Part shown: positions 23,471 to 30,661 of the stretch, one piece after another
Layout: each line of letters opens with the position of its first letter
How positions within the stretch are numbered: the stretch's first letter is position 1
NCBI GenBank assembly: GCA_013378375.1
Contig: JACAFT010000010.1
Coordinates: 1-30,661, forward strand
Source: UBA57 sp013378375
GTDB taxonomy: Archaea; Thermoproteota; Nitrososphaeria; Nitrososphaerales; UBA57
DNA: 30,661 nt
Direction: 5' to 3'
Notes under the pieces: generated by a model
Database searches by the model: none
The model's input: the letters and a program-made list of their open reading frames with translations, nothing else
Told to the model about the DNA's origin: nothing
Translations under genes and position numbers: made by a program

Positions 23471-25483
23471 CTATTTATTCAATAGTTTTAGACTTTCATT
23501 TACAACAGTTTCAACATTAAATCCAAATTTTTTCATTACATCTTTTCCAGGAGCTGATGCACCAAAACTTTTCATGCCGAGAGAAACACCGTCAAGCCCT
23601 ACATATTTTTCCCAACCAAAAGTAGTTGCAGCTTCAACTGAAATTCGGTTTTTTACTGATAAAGGTAATACTTTCTCTTGATAATCGAGTGATTGTTTTT
23701 CAAATAATTCCCAACTTGGCATACTTACAACTCGAGAATTAATTCCTTTGGTTTTTAATTCTTTATGAGCTTCTACTGCCAAATGTAATTCGGAACCTGT
23801 AGCAATTAAAATTAAATCAGGTAAATTTTCTGAATCAATAAGTACATATCCACCGTGTTGTAAATTTTCTGGTGCAGACATTTCATTCTTAGTTGATTCT
23901 CCATATAAAACTGGCAGCGCTTGTCTAGTAAGTATTAATGCAGTCGGACCACTAGTAATTTGTAATGCAGTTTTCCATGCAACAACTGTTTCATTAGCAT
24001 CTCCAGGTCTTATAACAGTAAGATTTGGTACTGCGCGTAAATTAGCAACATGTTCAATAGGTTGATGTGTGGGTCCATCTTCTCCGACTCCAATACTATC
24101 ATGAGTATAAACAAAAATGACGCGTAGGCCCATAATTGCCGCTAATCTTACAGCACCTCTCATATAATCGGAAAAAATCAGAAATGTACTGCCAAAAGGA
24201 ATTACACCACCATACGCAGCCATTCCATGTACAATTGCACCCATAGCGTGTTCTCTTATACCAAAATGAATATTACGTCCATGCACAGATTCTGGTAAAG
24301 AATCAACAGATGATTTAATTCGTACATTTGTGGAATCCATCAGGTCTGCAGACCCTCCAATGAGTGCAGTAATATTATCGGCTAATGCATTTAGTGTTTT
24401 TCCTGAAGCCTGTCTTGTTGCTAGAGATTCACCTTCGTCAAAAGTAGGAAGATTATTGTCCCAATTAGATGGAAGCTTATTATTCATTACATCTTCAAAT
24501 TCCAATGCTAGATCGTTGTTGACGTTCTTGTATGAATCATATAGCTTTTGCCATTCAGATTCATATTCTTTCCCTTGGGATATAGTTTTTTGAAATTCAG
24601 TTTTGACGTCATCAGGAATATAAAATGTAGGTTCCAATGGCCAGCCAAGATTTTCTTTAGTTAATTTAGTCTCCTCAGGTCCAAGTGGTGCACCATGAGC
24701 CGCTTCACTATCTTGTTTATTTGGACTACCAAAACCGATATGTGTACGTGCAATGATAAGAGATGGTTTTTCCAACTGTTGTTGACTGGTGTGTATAGCT
24801 TCGTCAAAACCTTGTAAATCATTTCCATCAATGTTTTGAACAAACCATCCATGAGCTTCAAATCTTTTTTGTATATCTTCTGATGTTGCAAGATCAGTAC
24901 CACCATCAATGCTAATACGATTATCTAAGTGAATGTATATTAAATTGTGGAATTTTTGATGACCTGCAATTGCTGCAGCTTCGGAAGAGATTCCCTCCAT
25001 AAGATCACCATCACTACAAAATGCATAGATTTTATGATCAAGAATTTTATGTTCAGATGTATTAAATTTATTCGCCAAATATCTTTGTGCAAATGCCATC
25101 CCTACTCCTGCACTAAACCCTTGTCCTAATGGACCTGTTGTTGTTTCTACTCCAGGTGTTTCTCCATATTCTGGATGACCTGGAGCTTTACTTCCAAGCT
25201 GTCTGAAATTTTTAATCTCCTCCAAAGGAAGATCGTATCCACAAAGATGTAACAAAGAATATAATATCATTGAACCATGTCCTGACGATAAAATAAAACG
25301 ATCTCTATTAATCCAATTTGGATTACTTGGATTGTGTTTCAATATTTGTGTAAACAATTTGTATCCCATTGCGGCCGCTTCCATTGGTAGACCAGGATGT
25401 CCAGATTTTGCTGCTTCTACAGCATCAACTGATAAAAATCGGATTGTATTTATGCATAATTTGTCAATGTTATTATCTGTCAA
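23471..25483 (-). CDS. tkt: Transketolase, full-length
   Basis: Thiamine-diphosphate enzyme that moves two-carbon units between sugar phosphates. The 670-residue single chain has the pyrophosphate domain (AKSGHPGLPMEAA; SSGHGSM; GPLGQGFSAGVGMA; CSDGDLMEGISSEA with the metal site), the pyrimidine domain (GGSADLMDSTNV, HFGIREHAMGAI with the catalytic Glu, THDSIGVGEDGPTHQPIEH) and the C-terminal domain. Many archaea, including known ammonia-oxidising thaumarchaea, carry it as two half-genes. The unsplit form and the TktA-like pattern suggest a bacterial origin (inference). It is divergent from transaldolase, with a 98-bp AT-rich promoter region between. Confidence 0.95.
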   Translation of the reverse strand: MTDNNIDKLCINTIRFLSVDAVEAAKSGHPGLPMEAAAMGYKLFTQILKHNPSNPNWINRDRFILSSGHGSMILYSLLHLCGYDLPLEEIKNFRQLGSKAPGHPEYGETPGVETTTGPLGQGFSAGVGMAFAQRYLANKFNTSEHKILDHKIYAFCSDGDLMEGISSEAAAIAGHQKFHNLIYIHLDNRISIDGGTDLATSEDIQKRFEAHGWFVQNIDGNDLQGFDEAIHTSQQQLEKPSLIIARTHIGFGSPNKQDSEAAHGAPLGPEETKLTKENLGWPLEPTFYIPDDVKTEFQKTISQGKEYESEWQKLYDSYKNVNNDLALEFEDVMNNKLPSNWDNNLPTFDEGESLATRQASGKTLNALADNITALIGGSADLMDSTNVRIKSSVDSLPESVHGRNIHFGIREHAMGAIVHGMAAYGGVIPFGSTFLIFSDYMRGAVRLAAIMGLRVIFVYTHDSIGVGEDGPTHQPIEHVANLRAVPNLTVIRPGDANETVVAWKTALQITSGPTALILTRQALPVLYGESTKNEMSAPENLQHGGYVLIDSENLPDLILIATGSELHLAVEAHKELKTKGINSRVVSMPSWELFEKQSLDYQEKVLPLSVKNRISVEAATTFGWEKYVGLDGVSLGMKSFGASAPGKDVMKKFGFNVETVVNESLKLLNK

Positions 25484-25581
25484 TATTATTACCTTTCTTA
25501 TCTAATATTGAAATTAAGCCATATATAAATCGAAAAGAAAAATTTTATTATACATAACAAGTGTAGAATAATGAGAATAAT

Positions 25582-26256
25582 ATGAAATTTTTCTTAGATA
25601 CAGCAAATATTGATCAAATAAAGGAAGCAAAGGACATGGGAATGCTAGATGGAGTAACAACCAATCCCACTTTAGTTTCAAAAGAAAATAAATCCCTACA
25701 TGAATTATATTCAGAAATTATTGAAATATGCAATGGAAAACCAGTTAGTTTAGAAACTACATCAAATGATACTGATGTAATAGTCAAACAAGGCCAAGAA
25801 TTCGTAGATACATATGGCAAAAATGTTTATGTCAAAGTTGCGAATACAAAAGAAGGTCTGAAAGCAGTTAGAGCACTATTTGAGTCAGGAATCAATTGTA
25901 ATGTTACGCTTACATTTTCTGCGTCTCAATATCTACTTGCGGCAAAAGCAGGTGCAAGAGTTGTCAGTCCATTTATCGGAAGGTTAGATGATATCAGCAT
26001 CGACGGAAACAAATCTTTGATTTGTGACATTGAAAAAATACGAAGGAATTATAAAGATAATAAAGAACACATTCCAAATCAAGCTGAAACTCTAGTGTCA
26101 AGTATTAGACACCCTGTACATGTTGTTCAAGCTGCAAAGATGGGAGCACCACTTGCAACAATGCCATTTAAAGTACTAGACATGTTGTTTAAACATCCAT
26201 TAACTGACATCGGATTCGCTACATTCATGAAAGACTACGAATCGGTGAACGAATAA
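25582..26256 (+). CDS. tal: Transaldolase, small (TalC/MipB) type
   Basis: Moves three-carbon units between sugar phosphates through a Schiff base. MKFFLDTANIDQIKEA and GVTTNPTLVSKE are the family opening; the Schiff-base lysine is Lys85 in YVKVANTKEGLKA; CNVTLTFSASQYLLAA and VSPFIGRLDDI follow. At 224 residues it is the short class. Fructose-6-phosphate aldolase is the close alternative; Phe in LTFS, where the aldolases have Tyr, favours transaldolase. It lies 2 bp before the epimerase gene, in one transcript. Confidence 0.9.
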   Translation: MKFFLDTANIDQIKEAKDMGMLDGVTTNPTLVSKENKSLHELYSEIIEICNGKPVSLETTSNDTDVIVKQGQEFVDTYGKNVYVKVANTKEGLKAVRALFESGINCNVTLTFSASQYLLAAKAGARVVSPFIGRLDDISIDGNKSLICDIEKIRRNYKDNKEHIPNQAETLVSSIRHPVHVVQAAKMGAPLATMPFKVLDMLFKHPLTDIGFATFMKDYESVNE

Positions 26257-26258
26257 TA

Positions 26259-27209
26259 ATGAAAGTTTTAGTAACTGGAACGGGCGGAATGGGAGCTCAT
26301 ATTTCCAAAGTTTTAGTAGATAATAATGTAGATTGTTCACTATATGGCACATGTCGTCAAACTGAAGCTATTTCTAAAATTGTTGATTTAAACAAAATTG
26401 AGATGCACAAAGGAGACATATTAGATCATACAAGATTAGAATCAGTCATTAAGGAAAATGATATTGATAATATTATACATACAGCAGGGCCTCGTGCAAC
26501 TCAATGTAGAAACCATGATTATGTAAATAACTCCGAAACTGGAATTCGTGTTCATACTATGGGTACCTCTAATGTTCTAGAAGCTGCACGTAAACTTGGT
26601 GTTAAAAGAGTTATTTATACTAGTACTGGTTCTGTATATCTTGCAAACAAAGTTCATCCTCCTGATGGAACATTCATTAAAGAAACAGATGCTGTAGTAC
26701 CTTTTGACAGCGGTGACATCTATGCCTCTGGTAAAGTTGCTTGTGAGTATCAAGGATTTAATTATGCAAAAGCTTATGGAATAGAATTTGCTTCTATTCG
26801 AATGGCACATGTTTATGGACCTTGGCCTGGTGAAATGGGAAGAGGTCGAGCAGTTGGAGAAATGATCGATGCTTTTCTAAATGATCAAGAAATCACTGTT
26901 GAAGAACAAGTTGCACAATGGACTTACCTTTATGATTTAGCAGAAGAGCACTATGCAGCTTTAACTTCTCCAAATCTAACTTATGGAATATTCAATGCAG
27001 GTTCCGGAACAATTTCGGGTCTATCTGATGTAAAAGATATTTTAGGTAAAAAAGGCGACGTATCAAAAATTCATGTTGATACTTCTAAACCTGGTTCAAA
27101 GAAATTCCCATTCGATATGAGTGCCGCAGAAGACAAATTGAATTTCAAAAATAAATATAATTTGGAAGCCGGCGTCGAAAACCTTATTAGTTATTATTCG
27201 AAAAAATAA
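26259..27209 (+). CDS. NAD-dependent epimerase/dehydratase (extended SDR family)
   Basis: Extended short-chain dehydrogenase acting on a sugar, often a nucleotide sugar. The Rossmann start is VTGTGGMGAHIS, with GMG where GFIG is usual. IIHTAGPRA, VIYTSTGSVYL (catalytic Ser/Thr) and DIYASGKVACE (YxxxK) follow, and MAHVYGPW is the family PxxxYGP-like segment. At 316 residues it is full length. Its position between transaldolase and RuBisCO suggests a sugar of this pathway, but the substrate cannot be read. From here on, codons ending in T/C (tct, cct, ggt) are more frequent than in the first 17 kb, perhaps from high expression. Confidence 0.85.
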   Translation: MKVLVTGTGGMGAHISKVLVDNNVDCSLYGTCRQTEAISKIVDLNKIEMHKGDILDHTRLESVIKENDIDNIIHTAGPRATQCRNHDYVNNSETGIRVHTMGTSNVLEAARKLGVKRVIYTSTGSVYLANKVHPPDGTFIKETDAVVPFDSGDIYASGKVACEYQGFNYAKAYGIEFASIRMAHVYGPWPGEMGRGRAVGEMIDAFLNDQEITVEEQVAQWTYLYDLAEEHYAALTSPNLTYGIFNAGSGTISGLSDVKDILGKKGDVSKIHVDTSKPGSKKFPFDMSAAEDKLNFKNKYNLEAGVENLISYYSKK

Positions 27210-27241
27210 TCTCTAATTATCTATAATAGAAATTCTATAAA

Positions 27242-27251
27242 CCTATAAATA
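27242..27251 (+). promoter_or_regulatory. TATA box of the RuBisCO gene
   Basis: CCTATAAATA lies 29-38 bp before ATG 27280; the leader should be of ten bases or fewer. The RuBisCO gene thus has its own promoter behind the epimerase gene. Confidence 0.6.
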
Positions 27252-27279
27252 TCCCAAAGCACAATTTTTTTTGATTAAG

Positions 27280-28671
27280 ATGCCAGAAATTAAAAGACAA
27301 TGGAATACACCATCTATCGAACATAGTGATCAAAGTGTATTTCAAACAACCCCTGATCAAATAGATCCAGATAAGTACATTGTTGCAACATACTTCATCA
27401 CTTGTGATCCTAGAATGACTATCGATCACGCCGGTGTAATTATTGCTGCTGAACAATCAGTAGGTACTTTTACTGACGTTTCTACTGCAACTGATTTAGC
27501 ACACAAAACTGCTGCTAAAGTATTCTCCTGGGAGTATGAAGATCCAAGTGGATCTACTAAACATTCAGGTTACGTAAAAGTTGCATACCCGATTTATCTA
27601 CTAGATGTTGATAATCGTGGTATTCCTGACCTCTTTACATTTATTACAGGAAATTGGATGGGATTTACTCCAATTCCTAATTGTAAATGGGTTGACATAG
27701 AATTTCCTAAGAGTATTCTCAAACTCTTCAAAGGCCCTCAATTTGGTACTGAAGGTATGAGAAAAATCTGTGGTACAACAGAGACAAGAAGACCTCATCT
27801 TGGTGCTACATTAAAACCTAAAATGGGTGTTACAGACCAAGGCGCAGCTGATCAATTCTATGATGCAGCTTGTGGTGATTTTGACACTTACAAAGACGAT
27901 GAGACTTATCATAATCAATGGTGTTCTCCTTTAATGGATCGAATTACAAAGATTTATGAAGCACTTGATAAAGCTAAATCTGAAGGACATCATCCTGAAG
28001 GTGAGATGTTCTATGTTCCACAAGTCACTGCTGACTTGGAAACTACCTTGGAAACTGCAGATCGAATGATTGCACATGGTGCTCGAGGAATGATGTTAAA
28101 CTTTATGTGTACGTGGTATCCTGCACTTCGTGCTCTTGCAGAAGATGCTAGTATCAATGTTCCAATTCACTTACATCGTGCATCACATGCAGCACTTACA
28201 CGTCATCCAAGACATGGAATTAATCTTCCAGTCACTGACTTGATTGCAAGACTTGCAGGTGGTGACATGGTTCATGTTGGAACTGCACGAGGTAAACTCG
28301 GTGATGCGAATAAATTCACTGAAATCCCTCAAATTATGAATAAGATCCAAGATCCATTAGAACACATTAAACCAATGATGGGAATTTGTTCAGGTGGATT
28401 AACACCTCAAAATTACCATTTCTCAATCGATTTAATGGGTAATGATATCCAACTTCAAAATGGAGGAGGAATTCATGGTCATCCTTGGGGAACCAAAGGA
28501 GGTTCAATTGGCGCAAGACAAGCTGTTGATGCTTACATGCAATCAATTCCAGTCGAAGAATATGCGAAGACACACGAAGAACTTGCAGGTACTATTCAAG
28601 CATTTGGTAACAAATACGCCGTTGCATCTGAAGAATCTGTCGTTCCTGAATTAGGTGAAGGAGAGAAATAG
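27280..28671 (+). CDS. rbcL: RuBisCO large subunit, form III
   Basis: Carboxylates ribulose 1,5-bisphosphate to two 3-phosphoglycerates. All core catalytic positions are present (463 residues from ATG 27280): Glu58, Thr63, Asn125, Lys179 and Lys181 (TLKPKMG), Lys205 with Asp207-Glu208 (YKDDE, carbamylated lysine and metal), His299-Arg300 (HLHRASH), His332 and loop-6 Lys339 (VHVGTARGKL), Ser371-Gly-Gly and Gly395-397 (GGGIHGHP). So it is an active-type enzyme, not a form IV protein. Phe64 replaces the usual Trp after GT. The pattern is archaeal form III, perhaps III-a; a tree would settle this. No small-subunit gene is present. A TTG at 27271 would add three residues. Confidence 0.95.
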   Translation: MPEIKRQWNTPSIEHSDQSVFQTTPDQIDPDKYIVATYFITCDPRMTIDHAGVIIAAEQSVGTFTDVSTATDLAHKTAAKVFSWEYEDPSGSTKHSGYVKVAYPIYLLDVDNRGIPDLFTFITGNWMGFTPIPNCKWVDIEFPKSILKLFKGPQFGTEGMRKICGTTETRRPHLGATLKPKMGVTDQGAADQFYDAACGDFDTYKDDETYHNQWCSPLMDRITKIYEALDKAKSEGHHPEGEMFYVPQVTADLETTLETADRMIAHGARGMMLNFMCTWYPALRALAEDASINVPIHLHRASHAALTRHPRHGINLPVTDLIARLAGGDMVHVGTARGKLGDANKFTEIPQIMNKIQDPLEHIKPMMGICSGGLTPQNYHFSIDLMGNDIQLQNGGGIHGHPWGTKGGSIGARQAVDAYMQSIPVEEYAKTHEELAGTIQAFGNKYAVASEESVVPELGEGEK

Positions 28672-28673
28672 AA

Positions 28674-29201
28674 ATGACTTTTCTAACACATCCAAATAAA
28701 GTTGACAACACACAGGAGTATTCCATTGCGTATGATCAACTTTTGAGTAATTCAGAAGAAATTCTTAAAGAGGTCGATTCATTACTAGACAAAGCAGATG
28801 TTTCTAAAGCAGAATATGAAGGTAGATCATACACATATTCTCGTGGAGGACCTGCTGGCTGGTTAGACTATAAGAATGCAGCTGAAAAAGCATGGACTGC
28901 TCTGTATCAGGCAATTGACGTTTTGTTACATAACAACAACATGAAGTCACAACATGGTGGAAGAACTGAACATGACAGAGAAATGCCAGAACGCCCAATT
29001 CTTGGTCATTATGATCGTAAGCTTGCTTTAATCAAACTTGAAAAAAATAATCAAGATGTTGCATCAAAGCATTATTATGATCGTTATGTATCAATTACTG
29101 CTGGTTTAAGAAACAACAGTAATTACTATACAAAACAAGACATCGAACTAGTAAAATGGGAAGCAAGTCGAGTTAAAGATATAATTAACGAATTAAAGTA
29201 A
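28674..29201 (+). CDS. Unknown 175-residue protein coupled to RuBisCO
   Basis: Not recognised. It begins 2 bp after the rbcL stop, and a purine-rich GGTGAAGGAG at the end of rbcL can serve as its ribosome site, so translation is probably coupled. The chain is hydrophilic and mostly helical: helix about 18-45, a basic aromatic loop (GRSYTYSRGGPAGWLDY), helix KAWTALYQAIDVLL (about 72-88), a charged loop rich in His and Arg, then two long helices to the end. The later half recalls HEPN/PaREP1-like helical bundles (weak). It has no RuBisCO small-subunit signature. A chaperone, subunit or regulator of RuBisCO is possible from position alone. Confidence 0.75.
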   Translation: MTFLTHPNKVDNTQEYSIAYDQLLSNSEEILKEVDSLLDKADVSKAEYEGRSYTYSRGGPAGWLDYKNAAEKAWTALYQAIDVLLHNNNMKSQHGGRTEHDREMPERPILGHYDRKLALIKLEKNNQDVASKHYYDRYVSITAGLRNNSNYYTKQDIELVKWEASRVKDIINELK

Positions 29202-29245
29202 TTATATTCTATTAATTCTACTCAAAAACCATTTTAACAATGTTG

Positions 29246-29281
29246 CTGGTGAGTATAAAACTCATCCAGTAATTTTTTTTT
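29246..29281 (+). terminator. Hairpin plus T-tract after the RuBisCO operon
   Basis: CTGG (29246-29249) pairs with CCAG (29266-29269), with GAGT/ACTC inside, followed by nine T (29273-29281). It ends the rbcL transcript just before the convergent dnaK stop. Confidence 0.6.
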
Positions 29282-29284
29282 AAA

Positions 29285-30661
29285 CTATAATCCTTCTGTT
29301 ACTGAATATATTTCTTTTAATTGATCTACAATGTCATTAATGTCAATAATCAATCTACGTAATTCAGCGAATTTCTTGTCATCATTCTCAATTAGCTCCA
29401 TTTTTGCAAGGTTCTTAACTTCCTCCATCTTTACATTGAGTTTTCGCGAATCCATCTCAGGTATAATTAATTGTTTTTGTACCTTGTGTCCTCGATAGAC
29501 TGCCATATCTGCAGTCTTAAGTAACTCTATCGTATTCTTTTTCTTACTATCGTCATACGCATATTTGTCTGCATCATCCATAGCTTCTTGAACCGATGTT
29601 TCTTTTACATCCAGGCGGTTTTCTATCGTTATTTCTTTCGATACGCCACTTGAAGTCTCTCTTGCAGAAACATTAAGAACTCCATTTTCATCCATATCAA
29701 AGTTTACCATTATCTGAGGAACTCCTCTTTCTCTCTCTGGTATTCCTGATAACGTAAAATTTCCTATCAAAGTATTGTCGGCTGTCATTATTCTTTCTCC
29801 TTGAACTATTTTTACAGCGACTGACTTTTGATTATCTTTTGACGTAGTAAAAATCTGTTTCCTGGAGATTGGAATAGGACTATTTCGTCTAATTAATCTC
29901 TGTACAGTTCCTGGAGCAGTACCTACGCCTAAAGTCAGTGGAGTTACGTCTACCATTTCATATGATATTTTTCCTTGTAATATTGCGGCATTGATTGCAG
30001 CGCCATTTGCAACACAAGCCATTGGATCTAATCCTTCTTCCGCAGCAGTTTGCATGTAATCTTCTACTGTTCTTCTTACAAGTGGCATACGCGTTTGTCC
30101 TCCAATCAATATTAATCTATCAATATCGTTAGCTCCTAACCGTGAATCAAATAATACTGTTTTTATTGTGCCTTCAACACGTTTGACTACTGACATGGAT
30201 AGTTGTTCCAATTCTTCCTGAGATAACGTATATTCAAAAGTTGAACTATCATCGGGAAATATATCTCCCATTTCAATATCTGCTGCCAAATGATAAGATA
30301 AATGAATCTTTGCTTCTTCTGCAGCAAGTTTCAATCTTGCTTCTACAGAAGGATCGTCAACCTCTTTGTTGTATTTTTCTTTTATCAATTCTTTAAGTCG
30401 ATTTACAATCACTTGATCAATGTCAGTTCCTCCTGTATGTGTATCTCCACTTGTCGCAATTACTTTGAATTTATCATTCTCTAATAACATTGTAGTTACA
30501 TCGTGCGTTCCTCCACCAAACGTAAAGACCATAATATTCATTTTGTCTTTATGAGTAATCTTGTCTAATCCATAAGCTAAACACGCAGCAGTTGGCTCGT
30601 TAACAATTCGTATTACGTTTAATCCTGCCAATCTACCCGCATCTATTGTTGATTGTCTTTG
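29285..30661 (-). CDS. dnaK: Hsp70 chaperone DnaK (N-terminus outside window)
   Basis: ATP-driven folding chaperone. The visible 458 residues start inside the ATPase domain: QRQSTIDAGRLAGLNV, IVNEPTAACLAYG with the conserved Glu, FGGGTHDVT (phosphate loop), THTGGTDIDQ, and LILIGGQTRMPLVR; the linker and substrate domain follow (VTPLTLGVGT, RNSPIPISRKQIFTT). About 150 N-terminal residues are cut off. Unusually, the Asp before LGGGT (Asp194 in E. coli DnaK) is Thr here (VFTFGGGT). The end, EIYSVTEGL, lacks the acidic tail of many DnaKs. DnaK is patchy in archaea and of bacterial origin. The apparent TTG start at 30631 is not real, since the homologous sequence continues upstream to the window edge. 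Confidence 0.93.
   Translation of the reverse strand, partial: QRQSTIDAGRLAGLNVIRIVNEPTAACLAYGLDKITHKDKMNIMVFTFGGGTHDVTTMLLENDKFKVIATSGDTHTGGTDIDQVIVNRLKELIKEKYNKEVDDPSVEARLKLAAEEAKIHLSYHLAADIEMGDIFPDDSSTFEYTLSQEELEQLSMSVVKRVEGTIKTVLFDSRLGANDIDRLILIGGQTRMPLVRRTVEDYMQTAAEEGLDPMACVANGAAINAAILQGKISYEMVDVTPLTLGVGTAPGTVQRLIRRNSPIPISRKQIFTTSKDNQKSVAVKIVQGERIMTADNTLIGNFTLSGIPERERGVPQIMVNFDMDENGVLNVSARETSSGVSKEITIENRLDVKETSVQEAMDDADKYAYDDSKKKNTIELLKTADMAVYRGHKVQKQLIIPEMDSRKLNVKMEEVKNLAKMELIENDDKKFAELRRLIIDINDIVDQLKEIYSVTEGL

Noticed and set aside
30631..30661. TTG at 30631 as the true dnaK start
   Set aside because: The conserved QRQSTIDAGR sequence continues upstream to the window edge, so the gene is cut by the window.
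1..30661. Mobile elements, CRISPR arrays or prophage genes
   Set aside because: No transposase or integrase, no regular spacer repeats, no terminal inverted repeats; the only repeats are the 31-bp tandem and the 28-bp pair.

Overview
The window is AT-rich DNA (by eye about one third G+C) from an archaeon. Archaeal signs are tRNA genes with bulge-helix-bulge (BHB) introns, TATA boxes about 25-30 bp before several starts, probable leaderless TTG/ATG starts, an archaeal-type Hef helicase without nuclease, CofC/CofD for coenzyme F420, an AN1-finger site-2 protease and a form III RuBisCO. A thaumarchaeotal (Nitrososphaerota) relative fits best. RuBisCO, a long-chain acyl-CoA ligase and full-length transketolase recall the marine, non-ammonia-oxidising 'heterotrophic' Thaumarchaeota rather than ammonia oxidisers. 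This placement is inference; no rRNA gene is present.

Layout. 1-5.6 kb: leucyl aminopeptidase (partial) and an AN1/M50 protease (-), Hef-like helicase (-), thymidylate kinase plus HD phosphohydrolase (+), and a small protein that may be a proteasome-assembly-chaperone-like fold (-). 5.6-5.8 kb: a tRNA-Arg(CCT) gene that I read as carrying four introns. 5.8-13.1 kb: ribB (-), Hsp20, a zinc-finger protein, a small membrane protein, an ABC exporter pair, cofD-cofC (+), acylphosphatase (-), an M20 peptidase (+). 13.0-15.0 kb: a tiny basic ORF, tRNA-His with an acceptor-stem intron, a cupredoxin, a structured-RNA candidate and a CorA-like protein without GMN. 15.0-17.9 kb: acyl-CoA ligase, a HExxH protein with an internal in-frame 28-bp repeat, tRNA-Ala (two introns) and tRNA-Gly. 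17.9-29.2 kb: a carbon-metabolism block. 29.3-30.66 kb: DnaK (N-terminus outside the window).

The most interesting system is the carbon block. On the minus strand, ribose-1,5-bisphosphate isomerase, PRPP synthase, phosphoglycerate kinase, an unknown protein and a class II HMG-CoA reductase form a tightly spaced series. Next to it lie ribulose-phosphate epimerase (+), transketolase (-), transaldolase, an NAD-dependent epimerase, RuBisCO and an unknown 175-residue protein two bases behind RuBisCO (+). No phosphoribulokinase is seen. Together the genes could run a PRPP-fed route: ribose-5-P -> PRPP -> ribose-1,5-bisP -> RuBP -> 3-phosphoglycerate -> triose-P, with transketolase/transaldolase/epimerase returning carbon to pentoses. 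The PRPP -> ribose-1,5-bisP step has no visible gene, so the closed cycle is a hypothesis.

Three of the four tRNA genes carry small introns (12-28 nt), eight in total, most at non-canonical sites. Removing them as proposed gives clean 72-76 nt cloverleaves.
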